Shown: piece after piece, positions 40,201 through 51,740 of the stretch | Position numbering within the stretch: position 1 is the first letter of the stretch | Layout: every line of letters starts with the position of its first letter | Source of the DNA: Solibacteraceae bacterium | Lineage (GTDB): Bacteria > Acidobacteriota > Terriglobia > Bryobacterales > Bryobacteraceae | Direction of reading: 5' to 3' | DNA length: 64,000 bases | Assembly: GCA_021324015.1 (NCBI GenBank) | Contig: JAJPJX010000063.1 | Location: 62,001 to 126,000 of the forward strand | Notes under the pieces: generated by a model | What the model was told of the DNA's origin: nothing | Seen by the model: only the letters and a program-made list of their open reading frames with translations | Databases searched by the model: none | Position numbers and translations under genes: made by a program

Positions 40201-40845
40201 CTAGCCGATCCTGTCCCGCATATATTCCATCGTGATGCGCACCAGTTGGCTGCGCGAGCGCACCCCGGTTTTGGCGAAGAGCTGCTGCATCGCCGATTTC
40301 ACCGCGTTTTCCGAGACCTCTAAACGCGTGGCGATCTCCTTGTTTGAAAACCCTCCCAAAACCGCCATCAGCACCTGGCGCTCCCGGTGGCTGAGCTTGG
40401 CCAGGATAGCCGGTTCCTGGGCGGCCGGCGGGGGCAGCAGCCGCGGGTCGATCCACACTTGGCCCGCCGCCACGCGCCGCATGGTTCCGGGCAGCAATTC
40501 CGGCGAGGTATGTTTTAAGAAGATCCCGGAAGCTCCTTGCGCCAGGAGTTGCACTGCTTGCTGATCGGTCACGGCGGCGGTCAGCACCAGGATCTTGCCC
40601 TGAAAGCCCATATCCCGCGCGACGGCGCAGAACTCCGAGCCGCGGCGCCCGCCCAGGTCCAGATCCAGAAGCACCAGGTCCAGTTTGGTGGTGGCAATGG
40701 TGGGCAGGGCCTCTTCTACCGAACCGCACTTTGCCACGATCTCGAAATCGGGCTCGCTCGCCAGCAGCAGCGCGAGCCCCTCCCGAAATACGGCATGATC
40801 GTCCAAGATCAGAATCCGAATTTTGCTGTCTGAATCTTCGCCCAT
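40201..40845 (-). CDS. NarL/LuxR-family response regulator
   Basis: 214 residues from the ATG at 40843-40845. Receiver domain: ILILDDHAVFREGL (acidic pocket), phosphoacceptor Asp in LVLLDLDLGGRRG (~58), Thr in LVLTAAV and Lys in GIFLKHTSPE. The C-terminal LuxR helix-turn-helix reads LSHRERQVLMAVLGGFSNKE. It follows the histidine kinase gene with stop and start almost touching, so it is the kinase's likely partner. Target genes unknown; the halogenase-like gene lies immediately downstream on the other strand. Confidence 0.92.
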   Translation of the reverse strand: MGEDSDSKIRILILDDHAVFREGLALLLASEPDFEIVAKCGSVEEALPTIATTKLDLVLLDLDLGGRRGSEFCAVARDMGFQGKILVLTAAVTDQQAVQLLAQGASGIFLKHTSPELLPGTMRRVAAGQVWIDPRLLPPPAAQEPAILAKLSHRERQVLMAVLGGFSNKEIATRLEVSENAVKSAMQQLFAKTGVRSRSQLVRITMEYMRDRIG

Positions 40846-40846
40846 C

Positions 40847-42232
40847 TCACCCCTGTGGTTTGGCGCCGGCGGCCAGAAGTTCCACCAGGAAGGAACAGCC
40901 CTCCTGGGTCGGCAAATAGCGCAAGTCCCCGTGGAAGGCGCGAACGATAGCGCGCGAAATGTACAGTCCCAAGCCCGTGACGTCCGCCCCTTTTTGAAAC
41001 GGCTCGAACAGCCGGCTGGGGTCGGCAATGCGGGGCCCGTTGTTGTGAATCTCCACGGATACCCGCCGGTCACGCGCGCTGCACGTCACGGCCATGCGGC
41101 GCTCGCCCACTTGCGCTAGCGCGCGGCGGGCATTCTGAGTCACGTTCAAGAAGGTTTGCAGGAGACCGGAGGAGTCCGCCATCACCTTGGGCAGGCTATC
41201 GGGCACGGACCAGGTGATGGCGGCGCCGATTTCCTGGAACGACGGCTCAATGATAATGCGCAGTTCGGAGAGCACCGCGTGTAAGTCCACCTCCTCGAGG
41301 TGGTCGCCGCCTTCGGAGCGCAGTTCGGAGGAAACTAGCCGGCGGAGTCCTTCCACCAGGGTCCCCAGGGCACTGACCTGCCGGGTGGCGGCCAGTTCCG
41401 GGTTGCGTGCCAGGCTGGCTTGCAGAACCCCGATGGCGGCGCAGTAATTCCGCACCTCGTGCCAGGCGGCGCCCATCATCACCCGGGAACTCATGAGCAG
41501 TTGCCGCAGGCGGCTTTGCTCGCGGTCGCGCAGTTCGTCGGAGGCATTGAAGATGATGGCGGTGGCGCGCGCGCCGCCCTGGCTGGCGTAGGTGGAAATC
41601 CAGGCCTGCGCGAAAAAGGTCTCTCCGTCCAGCCGGCGGGCGGTGCATTCCACCATGCGGCGCGAGCCCTGGCCGGCCGCGAAGGAGGGGAACACGTTGG
41701 CGCCCGGCAGCAGGTCCTCGAGCGCTCGTCCGGTGAGTGTTTGGTCCGCCGCGGCGAACAGGTGGTGGGCGGCTTCGTTCGCCAGCACCACCTTGCCTTC
41801 CGCATCCACGGAGACGATGGCCGCCAGGCTGCTCTCGATCAGCATCCGGGACTGCTCTTCGGCCTGCTGGCGCAGGCGCACCTGGTTCTGGATGACCAGG
41901 TCGCGCATGCGCGCCGACTCGCGGATGAACAATCCTGTACCGGCAAAGGCGAGGATTACCAAAAAGGACCGGGGCAGCAGTTCGGGCGCGCGGGGCAAAG
42001 AACTGAACTGCTCCCGCAGCACCGTACACAGCAGGGCCAGCACGCCGATCTGCCAGCGGGTGAGCAGGGGCGCCGCCAGGGCGATCGGAAATACGTACAG
42101 GAATCCCACCGATGCGTCCGTCAGGATGCGCCAGTCTACCCACGCGATCAGCAGAATGAGCACACCCGCCAAGGCCAGAACGTGGGCTGGTTTGGCACGC
42201 AAAAACCCGGCGCTGAGGGAGTGGAGGCGCAT
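40847..42232 (-). CDS. Membrane histidine kinase with PAS domain
   Basis: 461 residues taking the ATG at 42230-42232. The ATG at 42250 overlaps a TATAAT box and longer frames are less likely. Several N-terminal membrane helices (~15-110), a PAS domain (ESSLAAIVSVDAEGKVVLAN, ~135-250), H-box WHEVRNYCAAIGVLQ with the phosphorylated His, N-box NVTQNARRAL and G-box GLGLYISRAI. The His-Glu-x-x-Asn box resembles NtrB-type kinases. Forms a two-component pair with the response regulator directly downstream. Signal unknown. Confidence 0.88.
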   Translation of the reverse strand: MRLHSLSAGFLRAKPAHVLALAGVLILLIAWVDWRILTDASVGFLYVFPIALAAPLLTRWQIGVLALLCTVLREQFSSLPRAPELLPRSFLVILAFAGTGLFIRESARMRDLVIQNQVRLRQQAEEQSRMLIESSLAAIVSVDAEGKVVLANEAAHHLFAAADQTLTGRALEDLLPGANVFPSFAAGQGSRRMVECTARRLDGETFFAQAWISTYASQGGARATAIIFNASDELRDREQSRLRQLLMSSRVMMGAAWHEVRNYCAAIGVLQASLARNPELAATRQVSALGTLVEGLRRLVSSELRSEGGDHLEEVDLHAVLSELRIIIEPSFQEIGAAITWSVPDSLPKVMADSSGLLQTFLNVTQNARRALAQVGERRMAVTCSARDRRVSVEIHNNGPRIADPSRLFEPFQKGADVTGLGLYISRAIVRAFHGDLRYLPTQEGCSFLVELLAAGAKPQG

Positions 42233-42248
42233 GGGGCCCAGGAGCCTC

Positions 42249-42277
42249 ATTATAGCGGGGCTGAGTGTTCGCGTCAC
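42249..42277 (-). promoter_or_regulatory. Sigma-70-type promoter of the kinase/regulator operon
   Basis: On the minus strand GTGACG (42272-42277) is separated by exactly 17 bases from a perfect TATAAT (42249-42254). Transcription would start about 10 bases before the ATG at 42230-42232, giving a very short leader. This argues against the upstream ATG at 42250. Confidence 0.6.
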
Positions 42278-42351
42278 GCGCGGGCGCCACGGACGGCCGC
42301 GCGCGACGGGTGCTATCATGAAGCGAAACCTTCGGATCTGGAGCACCCCTT

Positions 42352-43635
42352 ATGGCGGATGAGCTGAAACGCCGTGACTTCCTGAGAGCCTCCGCAGCCG
42401 CGGCGCTGGCGGGGCCCGCCGTGAACAGCGCGCGCGGCGCCAACGGCAAGATCAATATTGGCTGGATCGGAGTCGGCACGCGCGGAAACGCAGGCATCGG
42501 CTGGCTGCACGACGCCGCGCCCGACCAGGTCAGGCTGACGGCGGTCTGTGACACTTACCAGGGCTACATCGCCCGCGCTAAGGACCGCGTGCAGACCGTG
42601 TGGGGCAATCAGCCGGACACCTACCTGGATTATCACGACCTGCTGGCGCAGCCCTCCGTGGACGCGGTCTTCATCATGACCCCCGAGCATCTGCACCATG
42701 ATATGGCCATCGCGGCGCTGCGCGCGGGTAAGCACGTGTACGTGGAGAAACCCCTGGCGCACACCATTGAAGAAGGCTGGGATATTATCCGCGCATGGAA
42801 GCAGTCCGGGAAAGTCTGCCAGGTGGGCACGCAGAACCGCAGTTCTTCGCTGTACAAGAAGGCCAGGGCCATGGTGCAGCAGGGCATGATCGGGGATTGC
42901 CATTACGTGCGCGCCTTCTGGTACCGTAACTCGGCGGAGAACAATCCCGCTTGGCGCTATGCCATTCCGGCGGACACTAACCCCTCGAACACCGACTGGA
43001 ACCGGTTTCTCGGCAACGCACCCAAGCGCCCGTTCGACAAGCATCGCTACTTCCAGTGGCGGCTTTACTGGGACTATTCGGGGGGCATTTCGACCGACCT
43101 GCTGGTGCACCAGACCGACATCGTGAATTTCATGCTGAACAAAACGGTGCCGCTTTCCTGCATGGCGTCAGGCGGCATCTACCGCTGGACCCATCCGGAC
43201 GACGACCGCGACACCCCGGACACTTTCAGCGCCATCTATGAATACGCGGACCGCTTCCACCTGAACTATAGCTGCTATTTCGGCAACGACCACTATGGGT
43301 ACGGAGAACAGTTGTGCGGCAACGAAGGCACCATCGAGGTGCTGAACCGCAAGGACTTGTACTTCGCTCCAGAGTTGCTGAACGGCAAGGCGTCCGAGCA
43401 GGTAAAGGCCCGCGCGGTGGTGCACCTGAACGGACCGCGGGATTTCGGCGAGTCCGACGGCGCCATCAACCACTTCCGCAACTTTATCAACGCGATTCTC
43501 GGTAAAGAGGAAGTGATCGCGCCGCCCACGGTAGGCCAGCAGGCAGCCATCTCCGGCCACATGGCCACGCTGTCGTTCAAAAACTCGAAAAAGATCGTCT
43601 GGAACGAATCGGCCGAGAATTATCACTTCGTGTGA
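42352..43635 (+). CDS. Gfo/Idh/MocA-family oxidoreductase, Tat-exported
   Basis: 427 residues. Twin-arginine signal KRRDFLRASAAAALAG. The Rossmann start INIGWIGVGTRGNAGIG is followed by VYVEKPLAHTIEEGW, with the family Glu-Lys-Pro (~128). The C-terminal half has GGISTDLLVHQTDIVNFML and DFGESDGAINHFRNFI. A predicted periplasmic sugar oxidoreductase; NAD(P) would have to be bound before Tat export. Only distantly like the one at 2844-3920. It lies just upstream of the TonB-dependent receptor on the same strand. Confidence 0.88.
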   Translation: MADELKRRDFLRASAAAALAGPAVNSARGANGKINIGWIGVGTRGNAGIGWLHDAAPDQVRLTAVCDTYQGYIARAKDRVQTVWGNQPDTYLDYHDLLAQPSVDAVFIMTPEHLHHDMAIAALRAGKHVYVEKPLAHTIEEGWDIIRAWKQSGKVCQVGTQNRSSSLYKKARAMVQQGMIGDCHYVRAFWYRNSAENNPAWRYAIPADTNPSNTDWNRFLGNAPKRPFDKHRYFQWRLYWDYSGGISTDLLVHQTDIVNFMLNKTVPLSCMASGGIYRWTHPDDDRDTPDTFSAIYEYADRFHLNYSCYFGNDHYGYGEQLCGNEGTIEVLNRKDLYFAPELLNGKASEQVKARAVVHLNGPRDFGESDGAINHFRNFINAILGKEEVIAPPTVGQQAAISGHMATLSFKNSKKIVWNESAENYHFV

Positions 43636-43664
43636 GTTAGAGCGGCCGAGATCTAACCGGTAAA

Positions 43665-43684
43665 CCAGTTAAAAGCCAGTTAAC
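43665..43684 (+). repeat. Two CCAGTTAA direct repeats upstream of the TonB receptor
   Basis: CCAGTTAA occurs at 43665-43672 and 43677-43684, 12 bases apart, preceded by a related AACCGGTAA. It lies about 80 bases upstream of the TATAAT box. The near-helical-turn spacing suggests a transcription factor site. Confidence 0.4.
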
Positions 43685-43760
43685 GGGCGGATGTCACCGC
43701 TACCGCAGCCGATGTTTCACTTTTAACCACAAAAAAGGGTCCTAAACTGGCGGCCGGGAG

Positions 43761-43766
43761 TATAAT
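43761..43766 (+). promoter_or_regulatory. Candidate -10 box of the TonB receptor gene
   Basis: A perfect TATAAT 51 bases before the ATG at 43817. No clear -35 hexamer at 17 bases. The leader would include a CCGG-GAAA-CCGG hairpin at about 43774-43785 (GNRA loop). Confidence 0.5.
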
Positions 43767-43800
43767 CTACAGACCGGGAAACCGGCTAGTCCAGGCTGAA

Positions 43801-43812
43801 GCAGGAGGCTGC
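43801..43812 (+). promoter_or_regulatory. Ribosome site held in a hairpin loop (TonB receptor leader)
   Basis: GCAG-GAGG-CTGC: the GAGG ribosome-binding core forms the loop of a 4-bp hairpin ending 4 bases before the ATG. It could tune translation start; the stem is short. Confidence 0.35.
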
Positions 43813-43816
43813 GGGC

Positions 43817-46800
43817 ATGAAAGGAAAGTTGTACCTTATCGCAACGCTCTTGGTTTTGAGCGCGGCGGGTCTGCGGGGGCAAGGCGACCGCGGAATCATT
43901 ACCGGCACGGTCAAAGATGCCAGCGGAGCCGTGGTGCCGGGAGCGCATGTGACGGCCACTCAGGTGGCAACGAACACCATCTACAAAGCCGACACGACTG
44001 ACTCGGGAGATTTTACCGAAGCGGCTCTGCCGGTGGGAACTTATCGAGTACGAGTCGAAAATACCGGGTTCAAGACGTACATCGCCAGCGATGTCGTGGT
44101 GGCCGCGGGAGCGACGGTCCGGCTGGATGTGGTGATGGAACTGGGCACCACTCAACAAACCATTGAAGTTACGGGCAGTGCTGCGTTGCTGCAGGCCGAA
44201 ACAGCGCGGGTAGCCACGGAGGTATCCAACCGGCTGGTGAACGATCTGCCGCTACTCGTAAATGGCGCGGTGCGCAGCCCCTTCGATCTTGCCACCACCA
44301 CCGCGGAGGTGGCTGGCACCGGCGATTCCAACCTTCGCGTCGGCGGGGGCCGGATTGGCGCCTACGGTATGACGCTGGACGGCACCGCCGCCACGGTCGG
44401 ACGTCCCGATGCGCAGGTGAGTTGGTCGCAGATCAATGCCCCGTCGGTCGAGGCGCTCACGGAGTTCAGCGTGGAGTCCGCCGGCTTCAAGGCTGAGACC
44501 GGCCACGCTTCCGGCGGCACCATCAGCTTTGTTTCCAAGTCGGGCACCAACGAGTTTCATGGAGACGCCTACGAGTTCCTGCGGAATCAGCACCTGGACG
44601 CGCGGGGTTTTTTCGCGGCCCAGAAAGCTGTCTATAAACAGAATGATTTCGGGGTCACAGCGGGCGGTCCGGTGTTGATCCCTAAGCTGTATAACGGCCG
44701 CAACCGGACGTTCTTCTTTTTCTCCTATGAGGGGTTCCGCAACCGTATAGGCGCCTCGCCGGTTCCCTACACCGTGCCGCCGCCGGAATTCTTCAACGGC
44801 GACCTGCACAATTGGGTGAACTCGGCCGGCAAGATGATCCAGATCTACGACCCCTCCACCACTACGCTGGTGAACGGCGCCTACCAGAGGATGCCGTTTC
44901 CGAACAACCAGATTCCGCAGTCGCAGTTCGATCCGGTGGCGAAAGCCATCATGGGATACGCGCAGCCGCTGGTACAACCGAACGTTCCCGGCCTGGTCCC
45001 GGGCACGTCGGCGTATGTGCGCAATAACGCCATTTCCTACGGCACTTCCCAGTTTCCGAACAACAAGTACAGCATCAAGGCGGACCAGGTGCTCACCTCC
45101 AAGCAGAGGATCGCGTTTCTGTTCGCCCGCACGCGAGAGCAGGATCTGGGGGGTGGCGCCTCGACTCCGACGCTGCCCTATCCGCTGTCCGGCAATCCGG
45201 GGTACAACCGCTCGGATATTTATCGCCTCAGCTACGACTACACCCTCTCGCCGACCTGGCTGAACCGCTTTTACGCGGGCGGCAACAACTGGCGGCAGAA
45301 CCACGGAGCGTACTCGACCTACAAAGGCGCGCCGCAGAGCGACGGAATTCCGACCGTGTCAACGGGGTGGAAAGACAAAGGGATCTGCGTGCCCAACTGG
45401 CCCGACTGCAACCTCAATTTCCCGATCGAGGTTTTTTCCGACGAGAGTACTTGGGGCGTGGGCGCGCCGAACGGTTCGGACAATATCGTCGTCGAATTTA
45501 GAGACGACATGACCAAGGTTCACGGCGCCCACACGTTCAAGTGGGGCTATTACTACAACAACACCCACTACAACGGCTTCGGATTATCGTACATCGCGGG
45601 GTTGGAGAACTTCTCCTACCTCAACACGGCGATGCCGCTGGACACCAGCCAGCAGACCGGAAGCTCGTTCGCGTCATTCCTGCTGGGCCAGGCGTCCGGC
45701 TACCGCCTGGATACCAACCGGTACATTGCCGGGCAGTACCGCACGCACCAGATGTATTTTCAGGACGACTGGCGAGTGTCGTCACGCCTGACTCTGAACC
45801 TGGGCCTGCGATACGAGATCAACCTGGCGCCGATCTACGGAGACGACATTCTCAGCAATTTCGATCCGAGCGTGCCGAACCCGGGCGCGGACGGACGTCT
45901 GGGTGCGTTGGTGTTCGCGGGTTACGGTCCTGGAAGGCAGAATACCCATACCTTGGCGCCCAATTGGTATAAGGGCGTCGGACCGCGGCTGGGTTTCGCC
46001 TATGCCCTGAATAGTAAGACTACGCTGCGGGGCTCGGCGACGCGCAGCTATGGACCGGTAATCAACCCACTGGGCTCCACTCATTACCTGGGTTTCGTGC
46101 AGCAGATTACGGTCAGTACCGACCCCAGCCTGGGCCTCACCCCGCTGTTCACGCTGAAGGGCGGCGCGCCCTATTGGGCGCCGGTGCCGCAGATTGATCC
46201 CTCGGTTGCCAACGGCAACACCAATGTCCCCTATTACAACGGCGCTACCGCGACGCGGGAGTCGGGGGAACTGACGTACGCGTTCAATATCCAACGCCAG
46301 ATCGGCAGCAGCATGGTCGCGGAAATCGGCTACCTGGGCACGCTGGCAAGCGACATCCAGTCGTCGCTGCTGGCGTACGACCAGATCCCTTACCGCAGCC
46401 TCCCGCCCAATCTCAACCCATTTACCCCGGCGGGCCGCACCCTGCTGACCTCGCAGATCACTTCTCCGGCTGCGGTAGCGGCCGGGATCACCCCGCCCTT
46501 TGCGGCATTCACTAAGGTCTTCGGCACAGGGGCGACGGTAGGCCAGGCCCTGCGGCCTTACCCTCAATACGCCCTGATCGATACGATCAGCGGCGGCGGC
46601 GACCGGCTGGGCCATTCGACCTATCACTCGATGATGCTGAAGCTCTCGAAGAGGTATTCCTCCGGCCTCACCCTGCAGGCTTCCTATGTGCTTTCCAAGG
46701 CCCTCACGGACTCAGACAATTACAACTCCACGCCCAGTTCGATGGACGCCTACAACCTCAGGCTGGAAAAGTCGATCGCCGGCTTCGACCAGACCCACAA

Positions 46801-47359
46801 CGTGAAGCTGACGTACGTCTACGAGCTGCCCTTCGTGAAAGGCAAACGTTATCTGACCAGGGGCGTGTCGTCGGCCGTGCTGGGCGGCTGGCGCGTGGCC
46901 GGCATTCAGCAATACGCGAGCGGGACGCCGATCTCGATAGGGACCACGGTGAGTTTCCCCATCTTCAACGGGACCAACCGCGCCACCGTGCCCACCTATG
47001 ACGGCTGGCGCGCGCCCATTCACGGAGGCAGTTTCGACCCCAACAAAGACAGCTTCCTCCAGCCCGCGTCGTTCTTCGGCCCGCAGCCCACCACCGGGTT
47101 CGGCAATGAGACCCGCTACAATCCCAAGCTGCGTGGCTGGCCGAACTACAACGAGAATTTCTCGCTGGCCCGGAGCATCCCGCTCAAGGGCGAACAGCAG
47201 CGCCTGGACTTCCGCTGGGAGACGTTCAACCTGCTGAACAGAACCGCCTTTGGGCCCTTGAGCGGCGCCACCACTCTGCAGAACCCCAACTTTGGCTTGT
47301 GGCGAACGCAGTCGAATACGCAGCGCCGCATGCAGGTTTCACTGAAGCTTTACTGGTAG
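43817..47359 (+). CDS. TonB-dependent receptor with carboxypeptidase-regulatory-like N-terminal domain (Oar-like)
   Basis: 1180 residues. Signal peptide to about LRGQGDR. Residues ~25-110 are a carboxypeptidase-regulatory-like beta-sandwich (GIITGTVKDASGAVVPGAHV). A plug domain follows (~120-250, including VSNRLVNDLPLL and GGTISFVSKSGTNEFHGDAY) and then the outer-membrane barrel to the end, closing VSLKLYW with the aromatic C-terminal residue. Large numbers of such receptors are typical of Acidobacteriota and import bulky ligands, probably glycans. Upstream are repeats, a TATAAT box and a structured leader. The ligand cannot be read; the adjacent exported oxidoreductase hints at sugars. Confidence 0.92.
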   Translation: MKGKLYLIATLLVLSAAGLRGQGDRGIITGTVKDASGAVVPGAHVTATQVATNTIYKADTTDSGDFTEAALPVGTYRVRVENTGFKTYIASDVVVAAGATVRLDVVMELGTTQQTIEVTGSAALLQAETARVATEVSNRLVNDLPLLVNGAVRSPFDLATTTAEVAGTGDSNLRVGGGRIGAYGMTLDGTAATVGRPDAQVSWSQINAPSVEALTEFSVESAGFKAETGHASGGTISFVSKSGTNEFHGDAYEFLRNQHLDARGFFAAQKAVYKQNDFGVTAGGPVLIPKLYNGRNRTFFFFSYEGFRNRIGASPVPYTVPPPEFFNGDLHNWVNSAGKMIQIYDPSTTTLVNGAYQRMPFPNNQIPQSQFDPVAKAIMGYAQPLVQPNVPGLVPGTSAYVRNNAISYGTSQFPNNKYSIKADQVLTSKQRIAFLFARTREQDLGGGASTPTLPYPLSGNPGYNRSDIYRLSYDYTLSPTWLNRFYAGGNNWRQNHGAYSTYKGAPQSDGIPTVSTGWKDKGICVPNWPDCNLNFPIEVFSDESTWGVGAPNGSDNIVVEFRDDMTKVHGAHTFKWGYYYNNTHYNGFGLSYIAGLENFSYLNTAMPLDTSQQTGSSFASFLLGQASGYRLDTNRYIAGQYRTHQMYFQDDWRVSSRLTLNLGLRYEINLAPIYGDDILSNFDPSVPNPGADGRLGALVFAGYGPGRQNTHTLAPNWYKGVGPRLGFAYALNSKTTLRGSATRSYGPVINPLGSTHYLGFVQQITVSTDPSLGLTPLFTLKGGAPYWAPVPQIDPSVANGNTNVPYYNGATATRESGELTYAFNIQRQIGSSMVAEIGYLGTLASDIQSSLLAYDQIPYRSLPPNLNPFTPAGRTLLTSQITSPAAVAAGITPPFAAFTKVFGTGATVGQALRPYPQYALIDTISGGGDRLGHSTYHSMMLKLSKRYSSGLTLQASYVLSKALTDSDNYNSTPSSMDAYNLRLEKSIAGFDQTHNVKLTYVYELPFVKGKRYLTRGVSSAVLGGWRVAGIQQYASGTPISIGTTVSFPIFNGTNRATVPTYDGWRAPIHGGSFDPNKDSFLQPASFFGPQPTTGFGNETRYNPKLRGWPNYNENFSLARSIPLKGEQQRLDFRWETFNLLNRTAFGPLSGATTLQNPNFGLWRTQSNTQRRMQVSLKLYW

Positions 47360-47381
47360 AAGGCTGCTCGGATACGCCGGG

Positions 47382-48800
47382 CTATCCGCGCGGAGCGAGC
47401 GCCTCCAGCCGCGTGCGGAGGCCGGCTGCCATGGCCTGGTCCTTCATGGCCTCCACGTTGATGCGCACGTTGGCCAGCGCTCCCGCACGGCAGGCCTGTG
47501 CCAGCGCTTCGGCGGTTTCGATATCCGAGCGGAACCTGGCCGGCGCTGCCGCAGCCAGGCTGCGCAGGTGCTGCTCCAGGTCCGCGGCGTTTTCGGCGAC
47601 TTCCAGCGGCACGCGGGCCGCCTCATAGAGGGCGCGGTCCACCGCGTCGCCCCGCTCGGTTTTGGGGATTTTATAGGCCGCCACCACGCCGTCGTACGCC
47701 TGAGCATCGCGGTTTACGGCTTCGGAAAAGAACTGCCGGCGGGAGTCGAACTCCGTGGGGTCCAGCTTGGCCAGTGCCGCCACCATGGATCCCAGGGCCG
47801 CCGCCATGGCTCCCGCCGCAGCCGCAGCGCTGCCGCCCCCGGGAGTTGCCGCCGGCGCCGCCAGGGCATTCAGGAACTCGTCCAGGCCGCGTTCGGTTGC
47901 CCGTGCCAGACGGTTCTCCAGGATCAGGCCGGGGTGAAAATTCTCCAGCTGAAGGTACCACTCTGCGGTCATGCTGATAGCCTTGGCCGGGATCAGGCCA
48001 ACGATTTCGCTGCCAACTATGCTCACTCCGCAGCGCGCGGCTTCCAACCGGACCGCTTCGAACACGCGGTGGACCGGCGTCTGCTCGAAATCGGTCAGGT
48101 TCATCGAGACCTGGGCCAGACCGCGCGAAGCCAGCGGCACACCCATGGCCTTCACGTAACGAAAGCCCCCCGAGGAGAATCGGATGGCCTTGGCAATCCG
48201 CTTGGCGATCTCGATGTCCGCGGTGTTCAGGTTGATGTTGTAGGCGATTAGAAACTTCCGGGCGCCCACCACAGTTGCACCGGCCGTCGGATGCAACTCC
48301 GCCTCGCCGAAATCGGGCCGGCGCTCGGGATTTTCGCGCACCTCTTCCCGCAGGCCCTCGAACTGCCCCTTGCGAAGGTTTTCCAAGTTAACGCGATCCG
48401 GCCGGCGCGCCGCCGCTTCATAGAGGTAGACCGGCAGGCGCAGCCGCCGCCACAACTCCTCCCCCACCCAATCGGCGATCCGGACGCAATCCTCCAGGGT
48501 GACGCCTTCAATGGGGATGAACGGGACCACGTCGGCGGCGCCGATGCGCGGATGCACACCGGTGTGGGCATTCAGATCGATCAGTTCCACCGCCTTGGCG
48601 ACGCCGCGAATGGCGGCTTCGGCGACCGTCTCCGCGGGAGCGGCAAAGGTCACCACCGAGCGGTTATGGTCCGCGTCCATCTCGCGGTCCAGAATCGCCA
48701 CGCCGGGCGCCGAGCGGATCGCCGCGATGATGGCATCGACTTTGGACTGGTCGCGCCCCTCGGAAAAATTTGGAACGCACTCCACGATGGTGCGGTTCAC
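47382..48800 (-). CDS. ftcD: Glutamate formimidoyltransferase fused to formimidoyl-THF cyclodeaminase
   Basis: 472 residues from the GTG at 48798-48800, which overlaps the hutI stop (GTGA). The first ~290 residues are the formiminotransferase (IVECVPNFSEGRDQSKVDAI, HTGVHPRIGAADVVPFIP). Residues ~295-472 are the helical cyclodeaminase (AAPAATPGGGSAAAAAGAMA). Together they move the formimino group from N-formiminoglutamate to tetrahydrofolate and release ammonia, ending histidine breakdown. Third gene of hutU-hutI-ftcD. The fused form resembles the animal enzyme's architecture. Confidence 0.93.
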   Translation of the reverse strand: MNRTIVECVPNFSEGRDQSKVDAIIAAIRSAPGVAILDREMDADHNRSVVTFAAPAETVAEAAIRGVAKAVELIDLNAHTGVHPRIGAADVVPFIPIEGVTLEDCVRIADWVGEELWRRLRLPVYLYEAAARRPDRVNLENLRKGQFEGLREEVRENPERRPDFGEAELHPTAGATVVGARKFLIAYNINLNTADIEIAKRIAKAIRFSSGGFRYVKAMGVPLASRGLAQVSMNLTDFEQTPVHRVFEAVRLEAARCGVSIVGSEIVGLIPAKAISMTAEWYLQLENFHPGLILENRLARATERGLDEFLNALAAPAATPGGGSAAAAAGAMAAALGSMVAALAKLDPTEFDSRRQFFSEAVNRDAQAYDGVVAAYKIPKTERGDAVDRALYEAARVPLEVAENAADLEQHLRSLAAAAPARFRSDIETAEALAQACRAGALANVRINVEAMKDQAMAAGLRTRLEALAPRG

Positions 48801-50037
48801 TGGACGATCTGCCCGCCTTTCATGGTTTGGCGCACGTTGTTTCCTCCGAAATAGTAGGGTAACTCCCGGTAGTCGGAAACGTTCAGCACGATCAGGTCCG
48901 CCTGTTTTCCCGGTTCGAGGGAGCCGAGACGGTCCGCACACCCCAGCGCGTGAGCGCCGTTGATGGTGGCGGCGGCAATGGCCTCGGCGGGCGTCATGCG
49001 CATCTGCGCGCAGGCCAGCGAGAGCGCCATCTGCATGCTGTAAGTCGGGCTGGTGCCGGGATTGAAATCCGTGGCCAGCGCCACGGCTGCGCCCGCCCCG
49101 ATCAGCGCCCTGGCGGGCGGATAGCGTGTCAGCCCGAGATGGAACACCGCGCCGGGAAGCAGCGTCGCGATAGTCTGCGATCCCGCCAGCGCGCGCAACT
49201 CCTGCTCGCCGGCGCAGTCGAGATGATCCACGCTGGCGGCCCCCAGTTCCACTCCCAGCAGGGCCGCGCCGGTTCGTGTGAACTGCTCGGCATGCATCTT
49301 CAGCCGCAACCCCACGGCCCGGGCGCGCTCCAGGTACTGGCGCGATTGCGCCAGGCTGAACGCTCCGGCGTCGCAGTAAACATCGGCGAAACGGGCGAGC
49401 TTTCGCGCGCTCACGGCAGGCAGCATGTGGGCACACGTCCATTCGATGTAGGCATCCGGCGCGTCCCGGTATTCGGGCGGCGGCACATGCGCGCCCAGGT
49501 AGGTAGGCACGATGCGGAGAGGCTGCCCGTCGAGCCTGGCATACAATTCGAGAGTCTTGTATTCCGCGGCTTCATCCAAACCATAGCCGCTCTTGGCTTC
49601 CGCGGTGGTGGTGCCATGGCGGACCATGGCTTCGAGCGCCGCGCGAACTTGCGCTTCCAGGGCGGAGGCCGGCAGCGACCGCACTGCCCGCACGCTGGAG
49701 AGAATCCCACCCCCGGCCGCGGCGATCTCTTCGTAGGCGGCCCCCGCCAGCCGCATCTCGTAATCCAGCAGGCGCGGCGTCCCGTATGCCAGGTGCGTGT
49801 GGCTGTCCACGAAGCCGGGCATGACGACGCAACCCCGGGCATCGATTTCGTCTGCCTGCCGCGCCCCGGACAGAGCTTCCACCTCGCGGGCCGAACCGGC
49901 GGCGACGACCGCATCCCCGCGGATCAGTACCGCGCCTTGCTCGACGATGCCCAAATCGCGCAGCGCGGCGCCCCGCCGGGGACCGGCGCTGCCTCGCAAG
50001 GTCAGCACCTGGCTGGCGCGGCGAACCAGGATGTGCT

Positions 50038-50041
<4 letters not shown>
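48797..50041 (-). CDS. hutI: Imidazolonepropionase
   Basis: 414 residues from the ATG at 50039-50041, overlapping the hutU stop by 4 bases. Amidohydrolase fold: metal ligands [15 protein letters not shown] (~75), [15 protein letters not shown] (~145), [23 protein letters not shown] and [15 protein letters not shown] with the catalytic Asp. Converts imidazolonepropionate to N-formiminoglutamate, which the downstream FtcD consumes. A longer upstream frame overlaps hutU and is not used. Confidence 0.95.
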
Positions 50042-51684
<1,643 letters not shown>

Positions 51685-51740
51685 GCCCCCAGGGTAGCAC
51701 CGGCCCTTGCGGGCGATGAGCGCGCCGCGCGCCTATGCGT

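Noticed and set aside
48801-49442. N-terminal extension of ftcD into hutI
   Set aside because: It is a shadow of hutI; the family start IVECVPNFSEG follows the GTG at 48798-48800, which makes a clean 4-base overlap.
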